Positions 17,185-25,429 of a DNA stretch of 64,000 nt are shown here, in pieces. Location of the stretch: contig JBBRTV010000011.1 in the NCBI GenBank assembly GCA_038243995.1, positions 62,001-126,000 of the forward strand, read 5' to 3'. The position numbers were made by a program, and so were the translations under genes. The notes below the pieces were generated by a model. It ran no database searches and was not told where the DNA came from. It saw nothing but the letters and a program-made list of their open reading frames with translations. Within the stretch, counting starts at the first letter, position 1. The number at the start of each line of letters is the position of its first letter. The DNA comes from Scleromatobacter sp038243995. GTDB taxonomy: Bacteria > Pseudomonadota > Gammaproteobacteria > Burkholderiales > Burkholderiaceae_C.

Positions 17185-19341
17185 ATGTCCCGATTCCTGC
17201 CCCTCGCGCCGCTGGCCGCGGCCGCCGCCGCCTGCCTCCTGGCCGCCCCTGCGCCGGTACGGGCGGCGGCGTCCCGCGTTCCGGGTGCGTTCGGCGTCGT
17301 CGCGGGCGTCGATGGCGTCTACGCGCACGCGAAGGTGTGTGTCGACCGCAACGGCAACGCGCGCTGCGATGCCCGCGAGGCGGCCGTGCGCACGCGCGCC
17401 GACGGCCGCTTCGCGCTCAAGACGAGCGGCCCGCTGGTCGCCGAGATCGGCACCGACGCGTTCCTGGTCGATCCCGCCACCGGCGCGCGCAGGCCCGTGC
17501 GGCGGGCGCTCGTGTTCCGCGCGCCCGAGAGCGGCATCACCGGGAGGCGCGGCGTCGACCCGCTGTCGACCGAGATGCAGGCGGCGATGGACGTCGACGG
17601 CGCCCCGCTGGGGGTGCCTTACCGCGACGTCTATGCGCGACTGGGCGTCGCGCCGCGCTCGCCGGCCGGCGATCCGCGCGAGGAGCCCGACCCGGTCGTC
17701 CGCGCCGTGTTGATGGCCGAGCAGGCGGCGCTCATGGACCGGATCGCGGACGCCGTCGCGCAAGCCGGCCGCCGCGGCGATCGCGTCGCCGCGCTGGCCG
17801 ACCGCCTCGACCTCGACCCGATCCGCAACGTCGTCGTCATCTACGCAGAGAACCGCAGTTTCGCCAACCTGTACGCCGATTTCCCCGGCGCCAACGGCGT
17901 CGTGCGCGCCAGCAAGGCAGGCGCCTTCGCGCCGCAAAAGGATCGCGACGGCAGCCTCCTGCCAATGTTGCCGCCGGTCTGGGGCGGGCTGACCGCGCCC
18001 GGCCAGGCGGTGGCCGTGACGCAGGCGCAGACCGCCAACGTGTTGCCGAACGCGCCGTTCCAGGTCGACGCCGTCGCTCCGGCCTGGGGCGCGCCGGCCG
18101 TCTCCCGCACGACAGTCACGCGCGACCTGTACCACCGCTTCTTCGAGAACCAGATGCAGATCGACGGCGGCGCGAACGACCAGTTCGCCGCCTGGGGCGA
18201 CTCCGGCGGGCTCGTGATGGGATATTTCGACGGCAGCGGCACCGCGATGTGGAAGATCGCGCGCCAATACGTGCTGGCCGACAACTTCTTCCAGGGCGCC
18301 TTCGGCGGCTCTTTCCTGAACCACCAGTACCTGGTCTGCGCGTGCGCGCCGGAATACCCGGACGCCGACGCCTCGCCCGCGCATCCGAAGATCGCCGCGC
18401 TGCAACGCGACGCGCAGGGCGCCTGGATCCCGGCGCTGGCCCTCGCGCCCAACTCGCCGCCGTCTGCCCTGGCGGGGCCGCCCGCCTTCGTGCTCAGCGG
18501 CAACATCGCGCCGAAGGACTATTTCAGCGACGGCACGTTCCGCGCCGTCAACACCATGCAGCCGCCCTACCAGCCCAGCTACGTTCCGCCGGCCGACGAA
18601 GACGCGACCTTCCGCTACGCCAACCCGCTGAACGCGACGACGCTGCCCGCGCAGACGACCTCGACCATCGGCGACATGCTCGACACGAAGCGCCTCTCGT
18701 GGACCTGGTATGCGGGCGGCTGGAAGGACACGCTGGCGGACCGCACGCGCGTCTACAACGACGCGACGGGCAGCTTCCAGTCACACCACCAGCCGTTCAA
18801 CTACTACGCGGCGCTCGACCCCGCGAGCCATGGCGCGGAACGCGCGGCGCACCTGCGCGACTACGTCGACCTGGTGGCGGACGCGGCCGCCGGCAAGCTG
18901 CCGGCCGTGGCGTTCTACAAGCCGGTCGGCGTCGACAACGAGCACCCGGGCTACGCGAACATCGCCCGGGGGGACGCCCACATCGCCGGGCTGATCGCCA
19001 CGCTGAAGGCATCGCCGCAGTGGGGCCGCATGCTGATCGTCGTGACCTACGACGAGAACGGTGGCCAGTGGGACGCGGTCGCGCCGCCGAAGGGCGACAG
19101 GCTCGGCCCCGGCACGCGCGTACCCGCATTGATCGTCTCGCCGTTCGCTCGCAGGGGCTTCGTCGACCATACGCCGTACGACACCGGCTCCGTGCTGCGC
19201 TTCATCACCCATCGCTTCTCGCTGCCCGCGCTGGCCGGCCTGCAGGCGCGCGACGCGGCGCTCGCGGCCAACGGGGCGCCGCCGATGGGCGACCTGACGA
19301 ACGCCCTCGAATTCCACCGCAAGGGGGGCCGTCCGCGATGA
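17185..19341 (+). CDS. Exported phosphoesterase, AcpA/phospholipase C-like, with N-terminal repeat-fold domain
   Basis: A 718-residue exported enzyme of the phosphoesterase family PF04185, which includes AcpA acid phosphatases and non-haemolytic phospholipases C. After a signal peptide ending at VRA-AA, residues 30-200 form an extra domain with a calcium-loop-like stretch starting at D54 (DRNGNARCDAREA), resembling a collagen-binding or SdrD-like fold. The catalytic part starts with VVIYAENRSF (E222, N223) and ends with TYDENGGQW (D623-G627), where many relatives have DEHGG. A GGAGAG ribosome site precedes the start. It overlaps the peroxidase gene by four bases, so the two are coupled. Confidence 0.82.
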   Translation: MSRFLPLAPLAAAAAACLLAAPAPVRAAASRVPGAFGVVAGVDGVYAHAKVCVDRNGNARCDAREAAVRTRADGRFALKTSGPLVAEIGTDAFLVDPATGARRPVRRALVFRAPESGITGRRGVDPLSTEMQAAMDVDGAPLGVPYRDVYARLGVAPRSPAGDPREEPDPVVRAVLMAEQAALMDRIADAVAQAGRRGDRVAALADRLDLDPIRNVVVIYAENRSFANLYADFPGANGVVRASKAGAFAPQKDRDGSLLPMLPPVWGGLTAPGQAVAVTQAQTANVLPNAPFQVDAVAPAWGAPAVSRTTVTRDLYHRFFENQMQIDGGANDQFAAWGDSGGLVMGYFDGSGTAMWKIARQYVLADNFFQGAFGGSFLNHQYLVCACAPEYPDADASPAHPKIAALQRDAQGAWIPALALAPNSPPSALAGPPAFVLSGNIAPKDYFSDGTFRAVNTMQPPYQPSYVPPADEDATFRYANPLNATTLPAQTTSTIGDMLDTKRLSWTWYAGGWKDTLADRTRVYNDATGSFQSHHQPFNYYAALDPASHGAERAAHLRDYVDLVADAAAGKLPAVAFYKPVGVDNEHPGYANIARGDAHIAGLIATLKASPQWGRMLIVVTYDENGGQWDAVAPPKGDRLGPGTRVPALIVSPFARRGFVDHTPYDTGSVLRFITHRFSLPALAGLQARDAALAANGAPPMGDLTNALEFHRKGGRPR

Positions 19342-20687
19342 TCCGGTACCGGTCGTCGATGCCGCGCATCCGGTCGCGCGCAGCGTGGCTCGCGGGCCTC
19401 GCGGCGGCGGTGGTCGCCTCGATGTGCGCGGGCTTCCAGGCCGTCGCGGCCGGCGCCGTCGCGCCGCGCGCCTACGGCAACCGGCCGTCCGTCGCCGAGC
19501 TCACGACCCTCGGGCGCGCGATCTTCAAGGACGCGAGCCTGTCGGCCGGCGGGAAGATGGCGTGCGCGACCTGCCACGACCCGGCCGCGGCCTTCGGCCC
19601 GAACGCGCGCACCCCGAGCCCGTTCGCCGACGGCGACCCGGCCCACGCCGGCACGCGCGCGATCCCGTCGCTGCGCTACGCGCAATACCTGCCGCGCTTC
19701 ACCGAGCATTTCATCGACGACGACGACGGCCACGGCATCGACGCCGGTCCCGCCGGCGGCCTGACCTGGGACGGTCGCGCCGACTCGGCGCACGAGCAGG
19801 CGCTGATCCCGCTGTTCGCCGCGCACGAGATGGGCAACACCGATGCGCGCGATCTCGCGCGCCGCGTCGGTGGCGCGCGCTATGCGGCGCAATTCCGCGC
19901 GGCGTTCAGCGCCCCCGGGCACGACGTCTTCGACGACCCGGCGCAGGTGGTCGAATGGACGGCGCTGGCGCTCGAGGTCTACGAGCAGTCGAAGGAGTTC
20001 AGTCCGTTCGACAGCAAGTACGACCGCGCGCTGGCCGGCAAGGAGAACCTGTCGCGCGCCGAGCTGCGCGGGCTCAAGCTGTACGAGAACCCGCTGAAGG
20101 GCAACTGCGAGGGCTGCCACCCGAGCACCCGTTCGTTCGTCGGCGGGGCGCCGGTGTTCACCGACGGCGGCTTCCTCGCGATCGCCGCGCCCCGGCAGGC
20201 GGGCCTGCCGGGGCCGGCGGCGTCTTCCGCCGCCGCCTGGCCGATCGCCTCGGCCGCCAGCGGCGCGCAGTTCGACCTCGGCCTGTGCCGCTCCGGCCGT
20301 CCCGGCCTGAGCGCGGATCCGAGCTTCTGCGGGCGCTTCCGCACGCCCACGCTGCGCAACGTCGCGCTGCGCACCAGCTTCTTCCACAACGGCTCGCTGC
20401 ACTCGCTGCGCGACGCCGTCGCGTTCTATGCGACGCGCGACACCGACCCCGGCCGCTGGTATTCGCGGAACGCCGACGGCAGCGTGCATGCCTACGACGA
20501 CCTGCCGCCCGAACTCGTGCAATACGTCGACCACGAAGCGCCGTTCGCGCCGGCGCCCGACGGCAAGCCGCGGCTGAGCGATGCGGAGATCGACGACATC
20601 GTCGCGTTCCTGAACACCCTCACCGACAGCGACGCGCGGGCCGCCGTGCCCGTGCAGGAGGCCGTCCAGGCGCGGAACGCGAAGTAG
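19338..20687 (+). CDS. Di-haem cytochrome c peroxidase/MauG-like protein
   Basis: A 449-residue periplasmic protein with an N-terminal signal (AAWLAGLAAAVVASMCAGF) and two c-type haem sites, CATCH at 76-80 and CEGCH at 257-261. The spacing and the conserved segments LTWDGRADS and FRTPTLRNVALR match the bacterial di-haem peroxidase/MauG superfamily. Such proteins reduce peroxide or oxidise partner proteins using two haems. Its ATG overlaps the stop of the phosphoesterase gene, so the two are made together in the periplasm. Whether it acts as a peroxidase or as a MauG-type oxidase cannot be decided from sequence alone. Confidence 0.87.
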   Translation: MIRYRSSMPRIRSRAAWLAGLAAAVVASMCAGFQAVAAGAVAPRAYGNRPSVAELTTLGRAIFKDASLSAGGKMACATCHDPAAAFGPNARTPSPFADGDPAHAGTRAIPSLRYAQYLPRFTEHFIDDDDGHGIDAGPAGGLTWDGRADSAHEQALIPLFAAHEMGNTDARDLARRVGGARYAAQFRAAFSAPGHDVFDDPAQVVEWTALALEVYEQSKEFSPFDSKYDRALAGKENLSRAELRGLKLYENPLKGNCEGCHPSTRSFVGGAPVFTDGGFLAIAAPRQAGLPGPAASSAAAWPIASAASGAQFDLGLCRSGRPGLSADPSFCGRFRTPTLRNVALRTSFFHNGSLHSLRDAVAFYATRDTDPGRWYSRNADGSVHAYDDLPPELVQYVDHEAPFAPAPDGKPRLSDAEIDDIVAFLNTLTDSDARAAVPVQEAVQARNAK

Positions 20688-20737
20688 GGCGGCCTTGACG
20701 CGAGCCCGGGCGCGCGCCGCCCCGGAGGCCCCGCCGA

Positions 20738-21649
20738 TCAGCCGATGCGGCCCAGCAGCAGGTACTCCATCAGCGCCTTCTGCACGTGCATCCGGTTCTC
20801 GGCCTCGTCCCAGACGACCGATTGCGGGCCGTCGATCACGTCGGCGTCCACTTCCTCGCCGCGATGGGCGGGCAGGCAGTGCATGAACAGGGCGTCTGAC
20901 CTGGCGGCGGACATCATCCCGGCGTCGACGCGCCACTTGTGGAAATCGACGCGGCGGCGCTCGTTCTCGGCCTCGTAGCCCATGCTCGTCCAGACGTCGG
21001 TCGTGACGAGGTCGGCACCGCGACAGGCGTCGAGCGGGTCGGCGAACACCTTCACGCAGTCGGTGCGCTTCACGCCCGCGACTTCTGCGTTCAGCTCGTA
21101 GCCGCTGGGCGTGCTCACGTGCAGCGTGAAGCCGAGGATGTCGGCCGCCTGCAGCCAGGTGTTGGCCATGTTGTTGCCATCGCCGACCCAGGCCACCGTG
21201 CGACCCGCGATCGGGCCGCGGTGCTCGATGAACGTGAACAGGTCGGCCAGGATCTGGCACGGGTGGAACTCGTTGGTCAGGCCGTTGATCACCGGCACGC
21301 GCGAGTGCGCCGCGAAGCGCTCGATCTTGGTCTGTTCGAAGGTGCGGATCATCACGATGTCGACCATGCGGCTGATCACCCGCGCCGAGTCCTCGATCGG
21401 CTCCGCGCGGCCCAGCTGGCTGTCGCCGGTGGTGAGGTTCACGACCGAGCCACCCATCTGGTACATGCCGGCTTCGAAGCTGACGCGGGTGCGCGTCGAC
21501 GCCTTCTCGAAGATCATGGCCAGCGTGCGATCGACCAGCGGCTGGTACTTCTCGTAGTTCTTGAAGCGCTTCTTGATCTCTTTCGTGCGCTCGAAGAGGT
21601 AGGTGTACTCCTCGGTGCGGAAATCCTTGAACTGCAGGTAGTGCTTCAT
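20738..21649 (-). CDS. argF: Ornithine carbamoyltransferase
   Basis: A 303-residue enzyme converting ornithine and carbamoyl phosphate to citrulline in arginine synthesis. The carbamoyl-phosphate motif STRTR occupies residues 51-55, HPCQILADL follows mid-protein, and the ornithine-side motif HCLP carries C258. Length is typical of anabolic ArgF. It starts 17 bp after argD in the same direction, so both are likely read from the argD promoter. It ends only 50 bp from the convergent peroxidase gene. Confidence 0.96.
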   Translation of the reverse strand: MKHYLQFKDFRTEEYTYLFERTKEIKKRFKNYEKYQPLVDRTLAMIFEKASTRTRVSFEAGMYQMGGSVVNLTTGDSQLGRAEPIEDSARVISRMVDIVMIRTFEQTKIERFAAHSRVPVINGLTNEFHPCQILADLFTFIEHRGPIAGRTVAWVGDGNNMANTWLQAADILGFTLHVSTPSGYELNAEVAGVKRTDCVKVFADPLDACRGADLVTTDVWTSMGYEAENERRRVDFHKWRVDAGMMSAARSDALFMHCLPAHRGEEVDADVIDGPQSVVWDEAENRMHVQKALMEYLLLGRIG

Positions 21650-21666
21650 CAGCGTCGGCCCCGGTT

Positions 21667-22863
21667 TCACGATTGCTCCGCGAGGAAGGCCTTCACCAGC
21701 GGCGCGAGCCTGGCCACGATCTCTTCGGCTTCGGCGGCGCCGAGGATCAGCGGCGGCACGATGCGGATGACGGTGTCCGCCGTGACGCTGATCAGCAGGC
21801 CGGCGTCGGCCGCGCGCCCGAGCAGGGCGCCGCACGGGCGTTCGAGCTCGACGCCTATCATCAGGCCTTCGCCGCGCACGTCCTTCACGCCGGCAAGGTC
21901 GCCGAGCTCGCGCCGGAGTGCGCTGCGCAGCGCCGCGCCGACCGTGGCGGCGTTTTCCATCAGTCCTTCGGCGTCGATGATGCGCAGCGTCTCGATCGCG
22001 GCGCGCATCGCCAGCGGATTGCCGCCGAAGGTGCTGCCGTGGTTGCCGGGGCCGAGCACGTTCATCGCGCGCTGCGCGACCACCAGCGCGCCCACGGGCA
22101 CGCCCGAGCCGAGGCCCTTGGCGAGCGACATCACGTCCGGCTGGATGCCCGCCCACTGGTGCGCGAACCACTTGCCGGTGCGCGCGACGCCGCACTGCAC
22201 CTCATCGAGCATGAGCAGCCAGCCGTTCTCGTCGCACAGCGCGCGCAGCTCGCGCAGGTAGTCGTTGCGGGCCGGATTGATGCCGCCCTCGCCCTGCACG
22301 GGCTCGAGCAGCACCGCGACGATGTCGGGGTGCGTCTTCGCGACCTCGCGCACGGCGGCCGCGTCGTTGAACGGCACGCGCACGAAGCCTTCGACGAGCG
22401 GGCCGAAGCCGGCCTGGATCTTCGCGTTGCCGGTGGCCGACAGCGTGGCCAGCGAGCGGCCGTGGAACGCGCGTTCGCAGACGACGATCTCGGGGCGCTC
22501 GACGCCTTTGTCATGGCCGAACTTGCGCGCGAGCTTGATCGCGCCTTCGTTGGCTTCCAGCCCAGTCGAGCAGAAGAACGCGGCCGCCAGGCCCGAGCGC
22601 TCGCACAGCATCGCGGCCAGTTCCTCCTGCAGCGGCGCCTGGTAGTAGTTCGACGTGTGGATCAGCTTGCCGACCTGGTCGACGATGGCTGCGAGCAACT
22701 GCGGATGGGCGTGGCCGAGCGTGTTGACGGCGATGCCGGCGAGCGCGTCGAGGTATTCGCGGCCCTCCGTGTCCCAGACGCGGCAGCCTCGGCCGTGCGA
22801 CAACGCGAACGGCAGGCGGCCGTAGGTGTTCATCACATGGGGCATGGCGGCGGGCTGGGTCAT
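21667..22863 (-). CDS. argD: Acetylornithine aminotransferase
   Basis: A 398-residue class-III PLP aminotransferase making N-acetylornithine in arginine synthesis, and possibly succinyl-diaminopimelate as well. Visible landmarks are CSTGLEANEGAIKLAR (phosphate-binding region), LDEVQCG, and K249 in SLAKGLGSG, the PLP lysine. AGGAG lies eight bases upstream of the chosen ATG; longer in-frame starts run through a GC-rich leader that probably folds as a hairpin. It heads the argD-argF unit. Confidence 0.95.
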   Translation of the reverse strand: MTQPAAMPHVMNTYGRLPFALSHGRGCRVWDTEGREYLDALAGIAVNTLGHAHPQLLAAIVDQVGKLIHTSNYYQAPLQEELAAMLCERSGLAAAFFCSTGLEANEGAIKLARKFGHDKGVERPEIVVCERAFHGRSLATLSATGNAKIQAGFGPLVEGFVRVPFNDAAAVREVAKTHPDIVAVLLEPVQGEGGINPARNDYLRELRALCDENGWLLMLDEVQCGVARTGKWFAHQWAGIQPDVMSLAKGLGSGVPVGALVVAQRAMNVLGPGNHGSTFGGNPLAMRAAIETLRIIDAEGLMENAATVGAALRSALRRELGDLAGVKDVRGEGLMIGVELERPCGALLGRAADAGLLISVTADTVIRIVPPLILGAAEAEEIVARLAPLVKAFLAEQS

Positions 22864-22899
22864 CGCGGATCGCTCCTGGTCGGTGGGTAGAAAACGTGC

Positions 22900-22950
22900 G
22901 GCCGGTGCGGCGTGGCGCGCCTGCGCGGCAGGGCCACCCGCGCACCGGCC
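22900..22950 (-). promoter_or_regulatory. Stable hairpin in the argD leader
   Basis: GGCCGGTGCG (22900-22909) and CGCACCGGCC (22941-22950) are perfect complements; inside them GTGGC (22912-22916) pairs with GCCAC (22933-22937). The hairpin lies between a minus-strand -10-like TAGAAT (22966-22961) and the argD ribosome site, so it would form at the very 5' end of the mRNA. It could stabilise the message or regulate its translation; the sequence does not show which. Confidence 0.5.
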
Positions 22951-23072
22951 GGGGAGAAACATTCTAAAGGCCGGGCGGAGTTGGCGACGGGATCGCTGGC
23001 TTGTAACCCTGATGTTTGCTGCGACGCAATACGGCAAGGCACAATACGTGGTTCCCCGCCCAAGCGCCCTCA

Positions 23073-23417
23073 ATGACACCGGTCAACCCCCGCCAATTCT
23101 TCATCCAGGGCATCACCCTGGACGGGCGCACGTTCCGCCCCAGCGATTGGGCGGAGCGCCTCGCCGGCGCCATGTCGTGTTTTCGCCCCGGCGGCGCGAA
23201 GGGCGGCATCGGATCGTTCATCGGCTATTCGCCTTATTGCGTGCCGCGGCTGATCAACGGCGTCAAGAACGTCATCGTGGACGAGCGCCTCAAGGCTCTG
23301 GAGCCCATGGCCTGGGACTTCGTGATGAACTTCGGGCGCGACAACGCGCTGCAGATCGTCGAAGGCTGCCTGCTGCCCGACGGCAGCTTCGAAGAGTCAC
23401 CCAAGCCCGAGTCCTGA
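23073..23417 (+). CDS. DUF3579 domain protein
   Basis: A 114-residue protein beginning TPVNPRQFFIQGITLDGR and containing GGIGSFIGYSPYC, the pattern I recognise for DUF3579 (PF12112), a small family found almost only in betaproteobacteria and often next to argD/argF and rpsT. Function is unknown. No signal peptide or membrane segment is visible, so it is probably cytoplasmic. I chose the ATG at 23073, since the family begins at this point; an ATG at 23016 is possible. It is divergent from argD and convergent with rpsT. Confidence 0.85.
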   Translation: MTPVNPRQFFIQGITLDGRTFRPSDWAERLAGAMSCFRPGGAKGGIGSFIGYSPYCVPRLINGVKNVIVDERLKALEPMAWDFVMNFGRDNALQIVEGCLLPDGSFEESPKPES

Positions 23418-23549
23418 GCGCGCGGCCGACGCGGCCGGGCCGGGCGTCTCCTGCACTCGAACGGCTCGCCTGGCGGGGCGTTCCTGTTTCCGGCGTGCGG
23501 ATCGGGCCGGGGACGTTGCCGCGACGAGCCGGGGCATGCCCTGAATGCG

Positions 23550-23577
23550 ACAAGGGCTCGCGACAGCGAGCCCTTGT
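23550..23577. terminator. Perfect 12-bp stem-loop between DUF3579 and rpsT
   Basis: ACAAGGGCTCGC (23550-23561) pairs with GCGAGCCCTTGT (23566-23577) around the loop GACA. It lies between two convergent genes and is nearly symmetrical, so it could stop transcription from either side, though it has only a weak T run on the plus strand. Confidence 0.65.
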
Positions 23578-23594
23578 TGACTTTCGAACCCGTA

Positions 23595-23618
23595 AAAAGG
23601 GCCCGCGATGCGAGCCCC
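23595..23618 (-). terminator. Intrinsic terminator of rpsT
   Basis: On the minus strand GGGCTCGC (23617-23610, approximately) pairs with GCGGGCCC after the loop ATC, with one G-T wobble, and is followed at once by TTTTTAC. This is a textbook rho-independent terminator located about 30 bp after the rpsT stop codon. Confidence 0.75.
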
Positions 23619-23645
23619 TTCTACCTATCCACCCGGAAGTTGGCT

Positions 23646-23942
23646 TCAGGCAGCCAGTGCCTTCACTTTTGCGGCCAGGCGGCTCTTGTGGCGAGCAGCC
23701 TTGTTCTTGTGGAACAGTCCCTTGTCGGCGATCGAGTCGATCGACTTCTGGGCGGTCTTGAACAGGTCAGCGGCTTTCGCGCCATCACCGGTGGCGACAG
23801 CCTTCTGCACGTTCTTGATGACCGTGCGGAACTTGGAACGCAGCGACGAATTGTGCGCGTTCAGCTTCACGTCCTGACGGGCACGCTTGCGGCCCGATGC
23901 CAGACGGACGGTGCGCTTCTTTGCTTTGGAAGAGGTTGCCAT
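23646..23942 (-). CDS. rpsT: 30S ribosomal protein S20
   Basis: A 98-residue, lysine- and arginine-rich protein with the S20 pattern SSKAKKRTVRLASGRKRARQ at the start, LRSKFRTVIKNVQKAV in the middle and HKNKAARHKSRLAAKVK at the end. S20 binds 16S rRNA in the small subunit. The gene is monocistronic here: a terminator follows and a minus-strand -10 box precedes it about 40 bases upstream. In several relatives the lipid II flippase gene murJ lies next to rpsT; here a TIGR03118-like gene is the neighbour instead. Confidence 0.97.
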   Translation of the reverse strand: MATSSKAKKRTVRLASGRKRARQDVKLNAHNSSLRSKFRTVIKNVQKAVATGDGAKAADLFKTAQKSIDSIADKGLFHKNKAARHKSRLAAKVKALAA

Positions 23943-23979
23943 GTTGTATTAGTGCTCCGGGTGGGGTGCAAAGTCTGCG

Positions 23980-23985
23980 ATCATA
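23980..23985 (-). promoter_or_regulatory. Predicted -10 element of rpsT
   Basis: TATGAT on the minus strand (five of six matches to TATAAT) lies 38 bases upstream of the rpsT start, in one of the few AT-richer spots nearby. No good -35 hexamer is visible at 16-18 bp, so activation or an extended -10 may be involved. Confidence 0.45.
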
Positions 23986-24101
23986 TCACGAACGACTTCG
24001 AAAAGCGCACTCGATGCTGGCCAGGATCGACTGGACGGGTCGACAGCCCGCGCCGCTCGACGGTGGCCCGTCCGGATCGGCGGCCCGCCGCCGGGGTGGC
24101 G

Positions 24102-25250
24102 TCAGTTCAGGTCGATCCGGCCGTACAGCCCGTGCGCCTCGCCGCCGGGGCCAGCCGTATAGAAGAGCGTGCTGGTCGGCTGGCTGAACAAGCCGTTGCC
24201 GAACGCCAGACCCCACAGGCCGTCGATCACGATCGGCGTTCCGTCATTGTTGCTCAGCGCGCCCTGGAATGCACCTGTGGTCGGATCGAAGGCGTTGATG
24301 CGTCCGTCGCCGAAGTTGCCGACCAGCAGCATGCCGGCGAAATGGCCGAAGGTCGACGGCGCGATCGCCATGCCCCAGGGCGCGTTCAGCACCCCGCCGG
24401 CCGGCACCAGGCGGCTCAGCAGCGTGCCCTGGGTGTCGAAGACGTCGACCTGGCCGAGGCCGGCGCCGTGCACTTCGGCCTGCCCGGTCGAATCCTGGAG
24501 CGCGTAGGCGACATAAACCCTGCCGCCGGCCTGCTGGATGCCGAATGGCGCGTAGCCCGCCGGCAGCGTCGGGTCGATGAAGCCGCCCGGTGTCGTCGTC
24601 GCGGCGTAGGTCGCGTCGAAGACGTCGACGTTCGCCAGCGGAAAGTCCGCCGCGTAGAGCAGGTTGCCCGTCGCCGCGACGCCCATCGCCAGGCCGGTGT
24701 AGCCCGCGCCCGCCGTGCCGTTGTCGACGAGGGTGAATGCATGCGTCATGTCCACGCTCGGCGACCAGGACGCGATCTGCCCTTCCAGCGTCGCGAACAC
24801 GAACGGTGCCGTGCCGGTCACCCCGTTGACGCTGATCGAGAAGTCCGTCGTGCCGTTGAACACGATGCCCGACGGATTGCCGGTGCCGACGGCGCCGTGC
24901 GGGATCTGCACGACGAGCGACTGCGGCGTGCCGTTGCCGTCGTACAGCGTCGACGTGGACGTGTCCTCATTGGCGACCCACGCGTAGCCGCTCGGGTTGA
25001 ACGCGAGGCCCCAGGCGTTGACGAGCAGCGGATCCTGGTGCGCCGCGCTGGTGGCGGTGTCGGTGACGAGCGCCGTGGCGATGTACTCGCCGCCCCCGCC
25101 GCCGCCATAGCCCCCACCGCCACCGCCACCGCCGCCCGGAGGCGGATAGCCGCCGCTGCCGCTGCTTGCGCCGCCGCCGCAGGCGGCAAGCAGCGCGGTC
25201 ACGAGGAGGGCGAGGGCGAAGGACGCCCGCCTGGTGGATGCTGTATTCAT
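24102..25250 (-). CDS. TIGR03118-family secreted lipoprotein, probable beta-propeller
   Basis: A 382-residue protein. The N terminus has a lipoprotein signal (LVTALLAACGGG), then a very low-complexity stretch of glycine with a few P, Y and S residues (about residues 25-54) that would act as a flexible linker. The remainder matches my recollection of the TIGR03118 family: DPLLVNAWGLAFNPSGYAWVAN, GIVFNGTTDFSI, and repeated blade-like segments ending in LFYTAGPGGEAHGLYGRI. Function is unknown, and members are usually exported. No partner gene lies beside it. Confidence 0.8.
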   Translation of the reverse strand: MNTASTRRASFALALLVTALLAACGGGASSGSGGYPPPGGGGGGGGGYGGGGGGEYIATALVTDTATSAAHQDPLLVNAWGLAFNPSGYAWVANEDTSTSTLYDGNGTPQSLVVQIPHGAVGTGNPSGIVFNGTTDFSISVNGVTGTAPFVFATLEGQIASWSPSVDMTHAFTLVDNGTAGAGYTGLAMGVAATGNLLYAADFPLANVDVFDATYAATTTPGGFIDPTLPAGYAPFGIQQAGGRVYVAYALQDSTGQAEVHGAGLGQVDVFDTQGTLLSRLVPAGGVLNAPWGMAIAPSTFGHFAGMLLVGNFGDGRINAFDPTTGAFQGALSNNDGTPIVIDGLWGLAFGNGLFSQPTSTLFYTAGPGGEAHGLYGRIDLN

Positions 25251-25344
25251 GATGTCGGCTCCGGGATTGAATGCGACGCGCGTGCAGCGCCTGCCGGTGG
25301 ATGCCGGCGGGCCGCTGGTCGGTTCATCCGGCAGGCTGCGGATC

Positions 25345-25355
25345 GGGGGGGGGGG
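25345..25355. repeat. Homopolymeric G tract of 11 bases
   Basis: Eleven consecutive G residues lie between the start of the TIGR03118-like gene (25250) and the end of the TIGR02001-like gene (25430). Such tracts are prone to slippage. It lies about 95 bases upstream of the TIGR03118-like start, where changing length could alter promoter spacing; that role is speculative, and the tract is also a likely place for sequencing error. Confidence 0.7.
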
Positions 25356-25429
25356 CGCGGTCCGCTCGACCGCATCGGTGCGCCCTCTGGGCCGCGTTCG
25401 TGCGGACTTGGCCGCGCGCCGCGCGGCGT

